DNA of 7,618 nt from an uncultured Clostridia bacterium. Lineage in GTDB: Bacteria; Bacillota; Clostridia; Christensenellales; Aristaeellaceae. Position 1 is the first letter of the stretch; each line of letters opens with the position of its first letter. Below are positions 1 through 6,913 of this stretch, piece by piece. Below the pieces are notes generated by a model. It saw only the letters and a list, made by a program, of their open reading frames with translations, made no database searches and had not been told where the DNA came from. Both the position numbers and the translations under genes were made by a program. The stretch lies in the NCBI GenBank assembly GCA_946409855.1, contig CAMJXZ010000154.1:1-7618 (forward strand). The letters run 5' to 3'.

Positions 1-127
1 TCCCGGCCTCGTCCCCCGCCCCGGGCAGGGGCGCCGTTTTCCACGGGACCGCGCCCAGGAAAATGCGCACCACGTCCGCCATGTCGTTGGCGAACTGCGG
101 CCAGTCCGTCCGGATCAGAAGTTCCAT
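1..127 (-). CDS. hemZ: Probable HemZ-type radical SAM protein, N-terminal fragment (cut by window edge)
   Basis: This is an open reading frame of 42 complete codons that runs off the low-coordinate end of the window. It begins MELLIRTDWPQF and continues with an ADVVRIF segment. The ATG at 127-125 overlaps the last 13 bases of the upstream MBL hydrolase gene in another frame. It is preceded by a purine-rich AGAAGGG about five bases upstream, which supports translational coupling. The catalytic part, including the radical SAM CxxxCxxC motif expected in HemZ, lies outside the window, so identity is not proven. The name rests on two points. In many Clostridia the order rel-dtd-MBL hydrolase-hemZ is conserved. 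The short N-terminal sequence also resembles the poorly conserved start of HemZ, a predicted oxygen-independent coproporphyrinogen dehydrogenase-like protein. Another radical SAM or unrelated protein remains possible. Confidence 0.5.
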   Translation of the reverse strand, partial: MELLIRTDWPQFANDMADVVRIFLGAVPWKTAPLPGAGDEAG

Positions 128-741
128 AACACCCTTCTTTCACGGCCGACGGCGGTCTGCCGCCCGTGGCCGGGATACACCGGGATATCTGCCTCCAGCG
201 ACAGGAGCCTGCGCAGGGACGCCGCAAGCGCTTTTTCGTCCCCGCCGTACAGGTCCGTGCGGCCATAGCCCGCCTCAAACAGCGTATCCCCGGTGAACAG
301 GGCCTGACCGTCCACCAGGTAGCAGACGCTCCCCCGGGTGTGGCCGGGGGTATGCAGCACCCGAACGTTCAGCCCGCACAAAGAAAGCTCCTCCCCGTCC
401 CGCACGGGCAGGGCGCTTTCCGGCCTGGGCCGGTCGTCCCCCGCCAGGAAGGCGGCGTTAATGGACGGGTCGTTGAGCATGACCAGGTCCTCTTTGTGCA
501 GATAAAGCGGCACCCCGGCAAAGGCGGAAAGCCCGCCCGTATGGTCAAAGTGCCCGTGGGTCAGAAGCACCGCGCCGGGCGTGAGGGAAAGCGCTTCCAT
601 CGCCCGCCGGATCTCCTCCCCGTCGTCCCCGGGGTCGATGACGACGGCGTCCTTATTCCCTTCCCGCCAGACGATATAGCAGTTTTCGGCCGCCGGCCCC
701 ACGACGAAGCGGCGGACGCGGACTGTCCCGTTCTCCATCAT
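115..741 (-). CDS. MBL-fold metallo-hydrolase (YcbL / glyoxalase II-like)
   Basis: This 208-residue protein is close to the usual size of small single-domain metallo-beta-lactamase-fold hydrolases. The metal ligands are all visible: THGHFDH at residues 61-67 (His62, His64, Asp66, His67), His134 in TPGHT, Asp152 in FTGDTLF and His192 in PGHG. The family holds a two-metal centre, usually zinc or iron, and hydrolyses thioesters or related bonds. The C-terminal substrate domain of true glyoxalase II is absent, so the physiological substrate cannot be named. No signal peptide is seen, so it should be cytosolic. Two ATG codons stand in tandem at 741-736, and the first was chosen. The gene starts 16 bases after dtd, with a GAAGGGA motif overlapping the dtd stop codon, and its own end overlaps the next start. 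The same hydrolase often follows dtd in Clostridia. The fold is certain; the exact activity is open. Confidence 0.93.
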   Translation of the reverse strand: MMENGTVRVRRFVVGPAAENCYIVWREGNKDAVVIDPGDDGEEIRRAMEALSLTPGAVLLTHGHFDHTGGLSAFAGVPLYLHKEDLVMLNDPSINAAFLAGDDRPRPESALPVRDGEELSLCGLNVRVLHTPGHTRGSVCYLVDGQALFTGDTLFEAGYGRTDLYGGDEKALAASLRRLLSLEADIPVYPGHGRQTAVGRERRVLWNF

Positions 742-757
742 CGCAGCGTCCGTCCCT

Positions 758-1207
758 TCAGAATTGTTTCCTGGAATCCAGCAGGATGGTCACCGGGCCG
801 TCGTTGACCAGGGACACCTCCATGTGGGTGCGGAAGACGCCCTTTTCCACCGGGACGCCGGCATCCGCCAGCGTCTTCGCCGTCAGCAGGTACAGTTCGT
901 CCGCCCGCTCCGGCGCTTCCGCTTTTGTAAAGCCGGGGCGGTTCTGCCCCCGGGCGTCCCCCAGCAGGGTAAACTGGCTCACCAGCAGCACGGCCCCTGC
1001 CACCTGGGTGACGCTCAGGTTCATCTTTTCGTTTTCGTCCTCGAAAATGCGCAGCTTGCGGATCTTGTCCGCCATGTAGACGGCGTCCTTTTCGGTGTCC
1101 CCCGTTTCGACGCCCAGCAGGACGCACAGCCCCGGGCCGATCTTCCCGGCCGGCTTCCCTTCCGACGTTACTTCCGCGCGCGACACGCGCTGCACCACTG
1201 CCCGCAT
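758..1207 (-). CDS. dtd: D-aminoacyl-tRNA deacylase (DTD)
   Basis: This protein hydrolyses the ester between a D-amino acid, or glycine mischarged on tRNA-Ala, and its tRNA. It thereby keeps D-residues out of proteins. It acts in the cytosol as a homodimer. The 149 residues match the family's usual length. The start MRAVVQRVSRA is typical. The active-site signature SQFTL is at residues 77-81, and the cross-subunit Gly-cisPro motif is in NDGPVT at 135-140 (Gly137-Pro138), followed by the usual ILLDS end. No tRNA-binding extension is present. The ATG at 1207 has a GGAG ribosome binding site with a 7-base spacer. The gene lies 51 bases after rel and 16 bases before the MBL hydrolase. Proximity of dtd to rel is a common arrangement in Bacillota and does not itself show a functional link. 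Confidence 0.97.
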   Translation of the reverse strand: MRAVVQRVSRAEVTSEGKPAGKIGPGLCVLLGVETGDTEKDAVYMADKIRKLRIFEDENEKMNLSVTQVAGAVLLVSQFTLLGDARGQNRPGFTKAEAPERADELYLLTAKTLADAGVPVEKGVFRTHMEVSLVNDGPVTILLDSRKQF

Positions 1208-1241
1208 ATGTATTCTCCGTTTCTTAAAGGATGTCCTGACG

Positions 1242-1256
1242 CCGGCGTTTCGCCGG
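1242..1256 (-). other. Small perfect stem-loop between rel and dtd
   Basis: On the minus strand the sequence CCGGCGAAACGCCGG forms a 6-bp, all-GC stem with an AAA loop. It starts two bases after the rel stop codon and lies within the 51-base gap before dtd. No run of T follows it, so it does not look like an intrinsic terminator. It could protect the 3' end of a processed rel message or limit read-through of ribosomes into dtd, but that role is inference. Confidence 0.45.
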
Positions 1257-1258
1257 GA

Positions 1259-3451
1259 TTATTTTACGCTCCGGTAGGCTTCGATGACGTCGGAGCGGTT
1301 CTGCAGCTTCTTGATGGCCTCGTCCACCTGGGCGCGGCTCCTGACCTTAAGGGTCATGATGATGGAGCAGGTCTTGTTGCGGTTGACCTTGACCGCCACC
1401 GCGGTGATGGGCAGCTTCAGGTCGTCCATGAACGCGGTGATCTCGCCCAGGAGGCTGGGGTGGTCGTAGCAGATGATGTTGATGCTGGCGCTGAAATCGC
1501 CGATTTCCTCGTCCGCCCAGGAGACCTGGATCGTCCGCTCCGGCTCGATGTGCAGGGCGTTGATGCAGTCCGCCTTGTGGACGGTCACCCCGCGGCCCCG
1601 GGTGATGTAGCCCACGATGTCGTCGCCGGGAACGGGGTTGCAGCAGTGGGCGAAGCGCACCAGCATGTCCGGCTCGCCCTGGACATAAATGCCCTGGGTG
1701 GGCTTCCCGGCCGGACGCGCGGGGGGCATGTTTTCAGGCGCCGTGACCAGCGGGATGGGCCGCTTGGGCTCCTCCTGCCGGTTCTTTTCGTCCATCAGGC
1801 GGCTCATCACGTAGACGGCCGCCACCCCGCCGTAGCCGATGGCCCCGTACAGGTCGTCCAGCTCGCTGAACATGTACTTGCGCAGGATGGGCTCGTAATA
1901 CTCGGGCTTGGTATAGTCGGTCAGCTTGACGCCCCGGCGCTTGGCCTCGTGCTCCAGCATTTCGTGGCCGCGGGTCACGTTCTCCCCGTGCAGCTCCCGC
2001 TTGAAGAACTGGCGGATCTTGGCCTTGGCCTGCTGGGTCTTGACGATCTTGAGCCAGTCCATGCTGGGACCCTTTGAATTCGCGGAGGTCATGACCTCCA
2101 CCCGGTCGCCGGTCTGCAGCTCCGTGTCCAGCGGCACCATCTTGCCGTTGACCCGGGCGCCGACGCACTGGTTGCCCACGTGGCTGTGGATGCGGTAGGC
2201 GAAGTCCAGCGGGGTGGCCCCGCGCTGCATGGTGATGATGTCCCCCTTGGGGGTAAAGAGGAAGACCTCCTCGGAAAACAGGTCCGTCTTCAGGCTGTCG
2301 ATGAACTCGTGGCTGTCCCGGGTCTCGGGCTCCCAGTCCAGGATCTGCCGGAGCCAGTACAGCTTCTTGTCCAGCTGGGCGTCCTTGCTGCCTTCCTTGT
2401 AGCGCCAGTGCGCGGCGATGCCGTACTCGGCGATCCGGTGCATCTCTTGGGTGCGGATCTGCACCTCAAAGGGGAAGGGGATGTCCCGCCCGCCGTTGAC
2501 GGTGGTGTGCAGGGACTGGTACATGTTGGCCTTGGGGACGGAAATATAATCCTTGAAGCGGCCCGGCACCTGGTTCCACAGGGTGTGGACGATGCCCAGC
2601 ACCAGGTAGCATTCCTGCACCGTGTCCACGATCACCCGGATGGCGATCAGGTCGTAGATCTGGTCGAAGGGCTTGTTGCGGATCACCATCTTGTTGTAGA
2701 TGGAATACAGGTGCTTGGGCCGGCCGTCGATGGTGAAATGCAGCTTGGCCTCTTTCAGCTTTTCGGACAGCTTTTCCTTGATCAGGCGGATGCTGGCCTC
2801 CCGCTCGGCGCGCTTCATGCCCACCTTCCGGGCGACCTCCTGGTAGCCTTCGGGGTCAATATAGCGCAGGGACAGGTCCTCCAGCTCCTGCTTGATGGCG
2901 TACACGCCCAGCCGGTGGGCCAGGGGGGCGTAGATATCCAGGGTCTCCCGGGCAATCAGCACCTGCTTTTCCGGGGACTGGTATTTGAGCGTCAGCATGT
3001 TGTGCAGCCGGTCCGCCAGCTTGATCAGCACCACGCGGATATCCTTGCTCATGGCCAGGATCATCTTGCGCAGGGATTCGGCCTGCTGTTCCTCCCGGTC
3101 CGAAAAGTCGAGCTTGCCCAGCTTGGTCACCCCGTCCACCAGCTGCGCGATCTCGGGGCTGAAGGTCTTTTCGATGATGTCCAGCGTCACGTCCGGACAG
3201 TCCTCCACGGTGTCGTGGAGAAAGCCCGCGGCGATGGTCGGCGGGTCGATCATGATCTCGGTGAGGATGCTGGCCACATACACCGGATGGATGATGTAGG
3301 GCTCGCCGCTCTTGCGCGTCTGGCTGGCGTGGACCCGGTTCGCGAACTCATACGCCTTCTGGCACAAAAGCGCTCCCTCATGGTCGTACGCCTTTTCCAC
3401 CCGGGCCATGATTTCCTCAATGGACAGGCTTTCATACGCGGTATAAGGCAT
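1259..3451 (-). CDS. rel: Bifunctional (p)ppGpp synthetase/hydrolase (Rel)
   Basis: This enzyme makes (p)ppGpp from ATP and GDP/GTP on stalled ribosomes and also degrades it, so it sets the stringent response. The 730-residue length is standard for a long RSH protein. The hydrolase HD domain covers about residues 20-200, with Arg46, His55, His79-Asp80, the ED pair at 83-84, and Asp147 and Asn151 in KLADRLHNM. The synthetase domain covers about 235-350, with RPKHLYSIY at 244-252, Asp267 in YDLIAIR and Glu329 in EVQIRT. RFKD at 298-301 is the RXKD form found in bifunctional enzymes rather than the EXDD form of E. coli RelA. A TGS domain lies at about 395-456 and a helical region at about 460-550. 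A charged, Pro-rich linker is at about 555-585. The conserved Cys/His domain has AHCCNPVPGDD at 601-611, and an ACT domain ends the protein. Both activities should be intact. The ribosome binding site AAAGGAG (3466-3460) lies inside the end of recJ. Confidence 0.97.
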   Translation of the reverse strand: MPYTAYESLSIEEIMARVEKAYDHEGALLCQKAYEFANRVHASQTRKSGEPYIIHPVYVASILTEIMIDPPTIAAGFLHDTVEDCPDVTLDIIEKTFSPEIAQLVDGVTKLGKLDFSDREEQQAESLRKMILAMSKDIRVVLIKLADRLHNMLTLKYQSPEKQVLIARETLDIYAPLAHRLGVYAIKQELEDLSLRYIDPEGYQEVARKVGMKRAEREASIRLIKEKLSEKLKEAKLHFTIDGRPKHLYSIYNKMVIRNKPFDQIYDLIAIRVIVDTVQECYLVLGIVHTLWNQVPGRFKDYISVPKANMYQSLHTTVNGGRDIPFPFEVQIRTQEMHRIAEYGIAAHWRYKEGSKDAQLDKKLYWLRQILDWEPETRDSHEFIDSLKTDLFSEEVFLFTPKGDIITMQRGATPLDFAYRIHSHVGNQCVGARVNGKMVPLDTELQTGDRVEVMTSANSKGPSMDWLKIVKTQQAKAKIRQFFKRELHGENVTRGHEMLEHEAKRRGVKLTDYTKPEYYEPILRKYMFSELDDLYGAIGYGGVAAVYVMSRLMDEKNRQEEPKRPIPLVTAPENMPPARPAGKPTQGIYVQGEPDMLVRFAHCCNPVPGDDIVGYITRGRGVTVHKADCINALHIEPERTIQVSWADEEIGDFSASINIICYDHPSLLGEITAFMDDLKLPITAVAVKVNRNKTCSIIMTLKVRSRAQVDEAIKKLQNRSDVIEAYRSVK

Positions 3452-3454
3452 GGT

Positions 3455-5776
3455 TCACTCTCCTTTCCATCCGGTCAGCATCCGGTACAGCGCGTCCTGC
3501 GCCGGGTCCGCCTTCTGAAACGGGCGGACCGCCGCCACAAAGGGCTGAGACACGAAATCGATCAGCCCCAGGCGCCTGAGAATCGTCAGGGAAACAAATT
3601 CCTTCCCCTCTCCCGTGCCCCGCGCCTCAGAAAGCTGCGCCAAGGAACGGAAGGGCGGGCTTTTGCGGACCAGGGCGTAGGTCTGCCGCATGTCGTCCAG
3701 GGACGGCACGATGTCCCGCATGAGCCCCTTCAGCGCCCCGCTCACCGGGGCGGCCATCACGGCCCGGCCGTCCGCGGGGGCAAACAGCGCCCCGTCCCGG
3801 CCGGTCAGGTCGCCGTCCGCCAGGATGATCCTCTGGTACGGGGCCGTGATTTTCCCGGCCGGCACGCCGCAGACGATCGTGCTGTAGGCCCGCCGGTCGC
3901 TCAGGGAGCCGAAGGCCATGTCCAGCTGGGGGCGGCGCCGGTGCCAGGCAAGGGCCGTTTCCCGCAGCCGGCAGAAGATCAGCGTGCCCTGCGTCTCCCC
4001 CGCCCATTCCCCGGCCTGCCGGGCAGACCAGGCCGTCAGGGGGGAATCTATATCATTCTCCGCCGATGCGCAAAAATCCTGCAAAAGGGCGCCGGCAATC
4101 TGCGCCTGGGGCACCTCCACGGTTTCCGGGTCCCCGTTCAGGGCGCTGACCCGGCACTCGTAGGACACCCGGTCCCGGAAGCGGTTCTCCGTGGGGGTAA
4201 ACAGGATGTCCGCCCGGTGGGGCAGGCTCCGCTCCATCTCGCCCATGCGGAAGGCGATGCCGTCCCGGCTTTCCGTCCCGTCGATCAGGGACAGCTTCAG
4301 GTGCGCGCCGCCGCTGCCCACCGCCCGGGCGGACAGGATCCCCACGTCCCGCAGCAGGAACACCGGCTCCGGGTTGCCCATGCCGTAGGGCTCCAGAAGG
4401 GCGAGCCGCCGGACCGTTTCCGCCCCGACGTCCGAAAGGGACAGCTGGGTATCGTAGTACCGGGTCGGGATCAGGGCCCGGCCCGCCAGCTGCGCCCGGA
4501 CCGCTTCGTTGAGCGCTTCCCGGAAGGCGGGGACGTCCTCATAAGGCAGCGTCATCCCCGCCGCCTGGCGGTGGCCGCCGAAGCGCAGGAAAAAATGCCG
4601 GCACTGAAAGAGCGCCTGGTAGATGTCCACGTCCCCGACGCTGCGCGCGCTGCCCACCGCCACATTTCCCTGGTGGGACAGGATCACGGCGGGGTAGCCC
4701 ATTTTTTCCGCCAGACGGCCGGCCGCCAGGCCGACCACGCCGCTTTCGTAGCCCTCCCCGCAGATCACGATGGCCCGGTCCCGGCACAGGTCGAAGCGCT
4801 GGAGCTGTTCCTCCGCGTCCTCCTGCACCTGCTTTTCCAGGCCCTTCCTTTCTTCGTTGAGCCGCTCCAGGAGCAGCGCCTGCTGCATGGCCTTGTCCCC
4901 GTCGCTTTCCCGGATCAGGTCCAGGGCCGTCAGGGCGCTCTGCAGCCGTCCGCAGGCGTTCAGCCGGGGCGCCAGCCCGAAGGCGATGTGCTCGCTGCGC
5001 ATCCGGTCCGGCACGGAGGCCACCTGCTTGAGGGCCTTGAGGCCCGGCCGCGCGGTCCTGTCCAGGGCCCGGAGGCCCCGCTGGACGATCAGCCGGTTTT
5101 CCGAAAGGAGGGGCACCAGGTCCGCCACCGTGGCCAGCGCCGCCAGGTCCAGGCAGTCCTCCGCCGCCCTGTCGCCCAGCAGCGCCCGGCACAGCTGCAG
5201 CGCCACCCCCGACCCGCACAGGGACGGGAAGGGATAGGGCGGCATCAGCGGGTCGATGACGGCGTCCGCCGCAGGGATCTCCGGCGGCAGGGTATGGTGG
5301 TCGGTGATGATGACCTGCATCCCCAGGGCTTTGGCCAGTTTGACCTCGTCGGCCCCGGTGATCCCGCAGTCCACGGTGACCAGCAGCCCGGCCTTCCCGC
5401 TCAGCGCCCGGACCGCCTCGGCGTTCAGCCCGTAGCCCTCCTCGTGCCGGTCTGGGATGTAAACCGCCGCGTCCAGCCCGAAGGAGCACAGCGTCTGGTG
5501 CATGATGGCGCTGGCGCAGATGCCATCCACGTCGTAGTCCCCGTACACGACCGTCCGCACATGGTTTTCCTTCGCCTTTTGGATCAGCCCGACCGCCTTG
5601 TCCATGTCGTGCAGCAGGAAGGGATCGCTGAGCCCGCTTTTCTCCGGGTGGAGAAAGGCCTCCGCCTTTTCCGGGGTGTCGATCCCCCGGGCGGTCAGCA
5701 GGTCGCTCAGCCATGCCGGGAGCCCGGGCAGGCCGCCGGGCAGCGATTCGGCGCTCCGCCGGAGCAGTCTGAGCAT
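3455..5776 (-). CDS. recJ: Single-stranded-DNA-specific 5'-3' exonuclease RecJ
   Basis: RecJ degrades single-stranded DNA 5' to 3' in recombinational, base-excision and mismatch repair. It is a cytosolic DHH-family metal-dependent enzyme. The DHH motifs are complete: GDYDVDGI at residues 79-86, VTVDCGI at 133-139, TDHH at 158-161, VIDP at 173-176 and VADLVPL at 217-223. The DHHA1 domain shows GYESGVVGLAAGRLAE at 342-357, GSARS at 375-379 and GGHRQAAGM at 400-408. An OB-fold DNA-binding region covers about 435-545. A divergent C-terminal extension to residue 773, as in other Bacillota RecJ proteins, follows. It is unlike the shorter E. coli enzyme of under 600 residues. The start at 5776 was chosen because AGGGAGGG sits six bases upstream. 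An ATG at 5881 in frame would add 35 residues of low-complexity sequence without a ribosome binding site. The gene ends three bases before rel. Confidence 0.96.
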   Translation of the reverse strand: MLRLLRRSAESLPGGLPGLPAWLSDLLTARGIDTPEKAEAFLHPEKSGLSDPFLLHDMDKAVGLIQKAKENHVRTVVYGDYDVDGICASAIMHQTLCSFGLDAAVYIPDRHEEGYGLNAEAVRALSGKAGLLVTVDCGITGADEVKLAKALGMQVIITDHHTLPPEIPAADAVIDPLMPPYPFPSLCGSGVALQLCRALLGDRAAEDCLDLAALATVADLVPLLSENRLIVQRGLRALDRTARPGLKALKQVASVPDRMRSEHIAFGLAPRLNACGRLQSALTALDLIRESDGDKAMQQALLLERLNEERKGLEKQVQEDAEEQLQRFDLCRDRAIVICGEGYESGVVGLAAGRLAEKMGYPAVILSHQGNVAVGSARSVGDVDIYQALFQCRHFFLRFGGHRQAAGMTLPYEDVPAFREALNEAVRAQLAGRALIPTRYYDTQLSLSDVGAETVRRLALLEPYGMGNPEPVFLLRDVGILSARAVGSGGAHLKLSLIDGTESRDGIAFRMGEMERSLPHRADILFTPTENRFRDRVSYECRVSALNGDPETVEVPQAQIAGALLQDFCASAENDIDSPLTAWSARQAGEWAGETQGTLIFCRLRETALAWHRRRPQLDMAFGSLSDRRAYSTIVCGVPAGKITAPYQRIILADGDLTGRDGALFAPADGRAVMAAPVSGALKGLMRDIVPSLDDMRQTYALVRKSPPFRSLAQLSEARGTGEGKEFVSLTILRRLGLIDFVSQPFVAAVRPFQKADPAQDALYRMLTGWKGE

Positions 5777-5896
5777 GTCGATCCCTCCCTTCGATGCGGA
5801 TAAAACGCAGAGCAGATGTGCAATCGGCTGACTTGGGCCGGCAAACCCCGGACCCGCAAGCCCTCCCTGCGGCAAGATCATTCAGGATAAATATGG
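5777..5896 (-). promoter_or_regulatory. Leader region upstream of recJ (promoter expected, not resolved)
   Basis: This 120-base stretch separates the secDF terminator from recJ. If the terminator works, the promoter for recJ-rel-dtd-MBL-hemZ must lie here or read-through must supply the transcript. Several TTGC hexamer starts and one TTTATC are present, but no pair has a 16-18 base spacing with good matches to both sigma-A boxes. On the minus-strand RNA, an imperfect GC-rich stem-loop can form at 5860-5832: outer CUUG with CAAG, and inner CCGG with CCGG around a six-base loop. No known riboswitch, T-box or attenuator pattern is recognised. Confidence 0.35.
5783..5790 (-). promoter_or_regulatory. 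Ribosome binding site that fixes the recJ start
   Basis: On the minus strand AGGGAGGG lies six bases before the ATG at 5776. It is the only good Shine-Dalgarno match near an in-frame start at this end of recJ. It favours MLRLLRR over the upstream in-frame ATG at 5881. Confidence 0.8.
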
Positions 5897-5934
5897 AAAG
5901 AGAGGCCGTCTCTTTGGGCGGACGGCCTCTCTTT
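5897..5934 (-). terminator. Intrinsic terminator after secF
   Basis: A perfect 14-bp inverted repeat, AAAGAGAGGCCGTC at 5934-5921 and GACGGCCTCTCTTT at 5910-5897 on the minus strand, encloses a 10-base loop. It begins 9 bases after the secF stop codon. The descending arm ends in CTTT and is followed by CCATATTTATCC, so the U-tract is short and interrupted. The arms are flanked by A and T runs on both sides, so the structure could also stop transcription arriving on the plus strand, although no plus-strand gene is seen here. Its position and strength make it the likely end of the secD-secF transcript. Confidence 0.85.
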
Positions 5935-5943
5935 GTTCGGGAA

Positions 5944-6912
5944 TTAAGCCTTGGCGGCCTTCTTCTGCGCGGCGCGGGCGGTGCGCAGCTCGGTCAGGGC
6001 GGCCCAGATGTAGCCGTTGATCAGGTTGGCGCTGTAGACACCGGCCAGGATGCCGACGATGATGGGCAGCGCGAATTCCTTGATGCTGGCGACGCCCAGG
6101 ATGTACAGGCAGAGGATGGTGACCAGGGTGGTCAGGGTCGTGTTGATGGTGCGGCCCAGGCATTCCTTGACGGAGATGCTGACGACCTCGTTGCGGGGCA
6201 GGTTCGCGTAAACCGCCTTGCGGTGGTTCTCACGGATGCGGTCGAAGATGATGATGGTGTTGTTGATGGAATAGCCGACGATGGTCAGCATGGCGGCGAT
6301 GAAAGTGGAGTTCATCTGCACGAAGTTCCGGCCGAACACCATGAAGGACAGCATGATCAGCACGTCGTGCACGATGCCGAACACGGCCGCGACGGCCATG
6401 TTGAAGTCAAAGCGCAGGGCGATGTAGATCAGCATCGCGGCGGCGGCGGCCAGCACGCTCCAGATGGCGTTGCGCAGCAGCGTGCCGCTGGCGACGCCGC
6501 CCACGTAGGACACGGTGGCTTCGTTGGTCTTCATGTCCGGATACTTGGCGGACAGTTCCGCTTCCAGCTTTTCGCGCAGATTCTGGACGGCGGTTTTGCG
6601 TTCGGTTTCCCCTTCGGTTTCCTCTTCGGTTTTGACTTCCGTATCGGATTCCAGGGACTTGATGCGCAGCTGCAGTTCGGACTGATCCGCGCCGGCCTTG
6701 GCGATCTGGTATTCGGTGACGCCGGCGTTCTTCAGCGCCGCTTCCACATCGGCGTTGTCAAAGGCGGAGCCCATCTTGTAGACGATGGACAGACCGCCGG
6801 CGAAGTCGATGCCGGGGTTGATGCCCAGCCCGAAAAGAGCCAGCACGCCGGCGATGAGCATCAGGGCGACGGAAACGATCAGACAATTCCTGGCGCGTTC
6901 CTGTAATTTCAT
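5944..6912 (-). CDS. secF: Protein translocase subunit SecF
   Basis: SecF pairs with SecD in the cytoplasmic membrane and uses the proton gradient to help pull exported proteins away from SecYEG. The 322-residue protein shows the family layout. Transmembrane segment 1 lies at about 10-30 and is followed by GIDFAGG at 34-40. The extracytoplasmic domain runs from about 31 to 143. Five further membrane segments lie at about 145-167, 171-194, 201-222, 256-273 and 280-306. The conserved GYSINNTIIIFDRIRE is at 213-228. The extracytoplasmic domain contains an acidic Thr/Glu stretch at 89-104 encoded by a 12-bp repeat. The VGP motif before segment 2 reads VGG (137-139). The tail is basic (KKAAKA). 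The ATG at 6912 has AAAGGAGG nine bases upstream and begins one base after the secD stop, so the two are probably translationally coupled. Confidence 0.96.
   Translation of the reverse strand: MKLQERARNCLIVSVALMLIAGVLALFGLGINPGIDFAGGLSIVYKMGSAFDNADVEAALKNAGVTEYQIAKAGADQSELQLRIKSLESDTEVKTEEETEGETERKTAVQNLREKLEAELSAKYPDMKTNEATVSYVGGVASGTLLRNAIWSVLAAAAAMLIYIALRFDFNMAVAAVFGIVHDVLIMLSFMVFGRNFVQMNSTFIAAMLTIVGYSINNTIIIFDRIRENHRKAVYANLPRNEVVSISVKECLGRTINTTLTTLVTILCLYILGVASIKEFALPIIVGILAGVYSANLINGYIWAALTELRTARAAQKKAAKA
6601..6648 (-). repeat. Four imperfect 12-bp tandem repeats inside secF
   Basis: Read on the plus strand, four consecutive 12-base units start with TTCGG or TTCCG: TTCGGTTTCCCC, TTCGGTTTCCTC, TTCGGTTTTGAC and TTCCGTATCGGA. 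The first two differ at one position and the fourth is the most diverged. Because the unit is a multiple of three, the protein carries four units ending in Thr-Glu: SDTE, VKTE, EETE and GETE at residues 89-104 of SecF. The reading frame is kept whatever the copy number. Confidence 0.85.
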
Positions 6913-6913
6913 G

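Noticed and set aside
764..2077. A 437-codon plus-strand frame opposite dtd and the end of rel
   Set aside because: It shows the same low-complexity antisense composition and has no plausible domain. It crosses two genes whose products are certain.
2180..5803. A very long plus-strand open frame (over 1200 codons) opposite recJ and rel
   Set aside because: It is the antisense shadow of two clear minus-strand genes in GC-rich DNA, where stop codons are rare in the complementary frame. Its translation is rich in Gln, Val, His, Gly and Arg without any recognisable domain. The recJ and rel motifs on the other strand are unambiguous.
5777..5881. Extended N-terminus of RecJ starting at the ATG at 5881
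   Set aside because: No ribosome binding site precedes that ATG, it lies only 16 bases past the terminator stem, and the added 35 residues do not resemble the RecJ family. The start at 5776 has a strong site.
5765..5896. Possible sigma-A promoter for recJ using TTGCAC and TTTATC
   Set aside because: The spacing is about 13 bases instead of 16-18, and other pairings match the consensus poorly, so no specific promoter is claimed.
5794..6906. A 370-codon plus-strand frame opposite secF
   Set aside because: Its translation is Asp/Gly/Gln/Val-rich shadow sequence. The opposite strand encodes SecF with all expected membrane segments.
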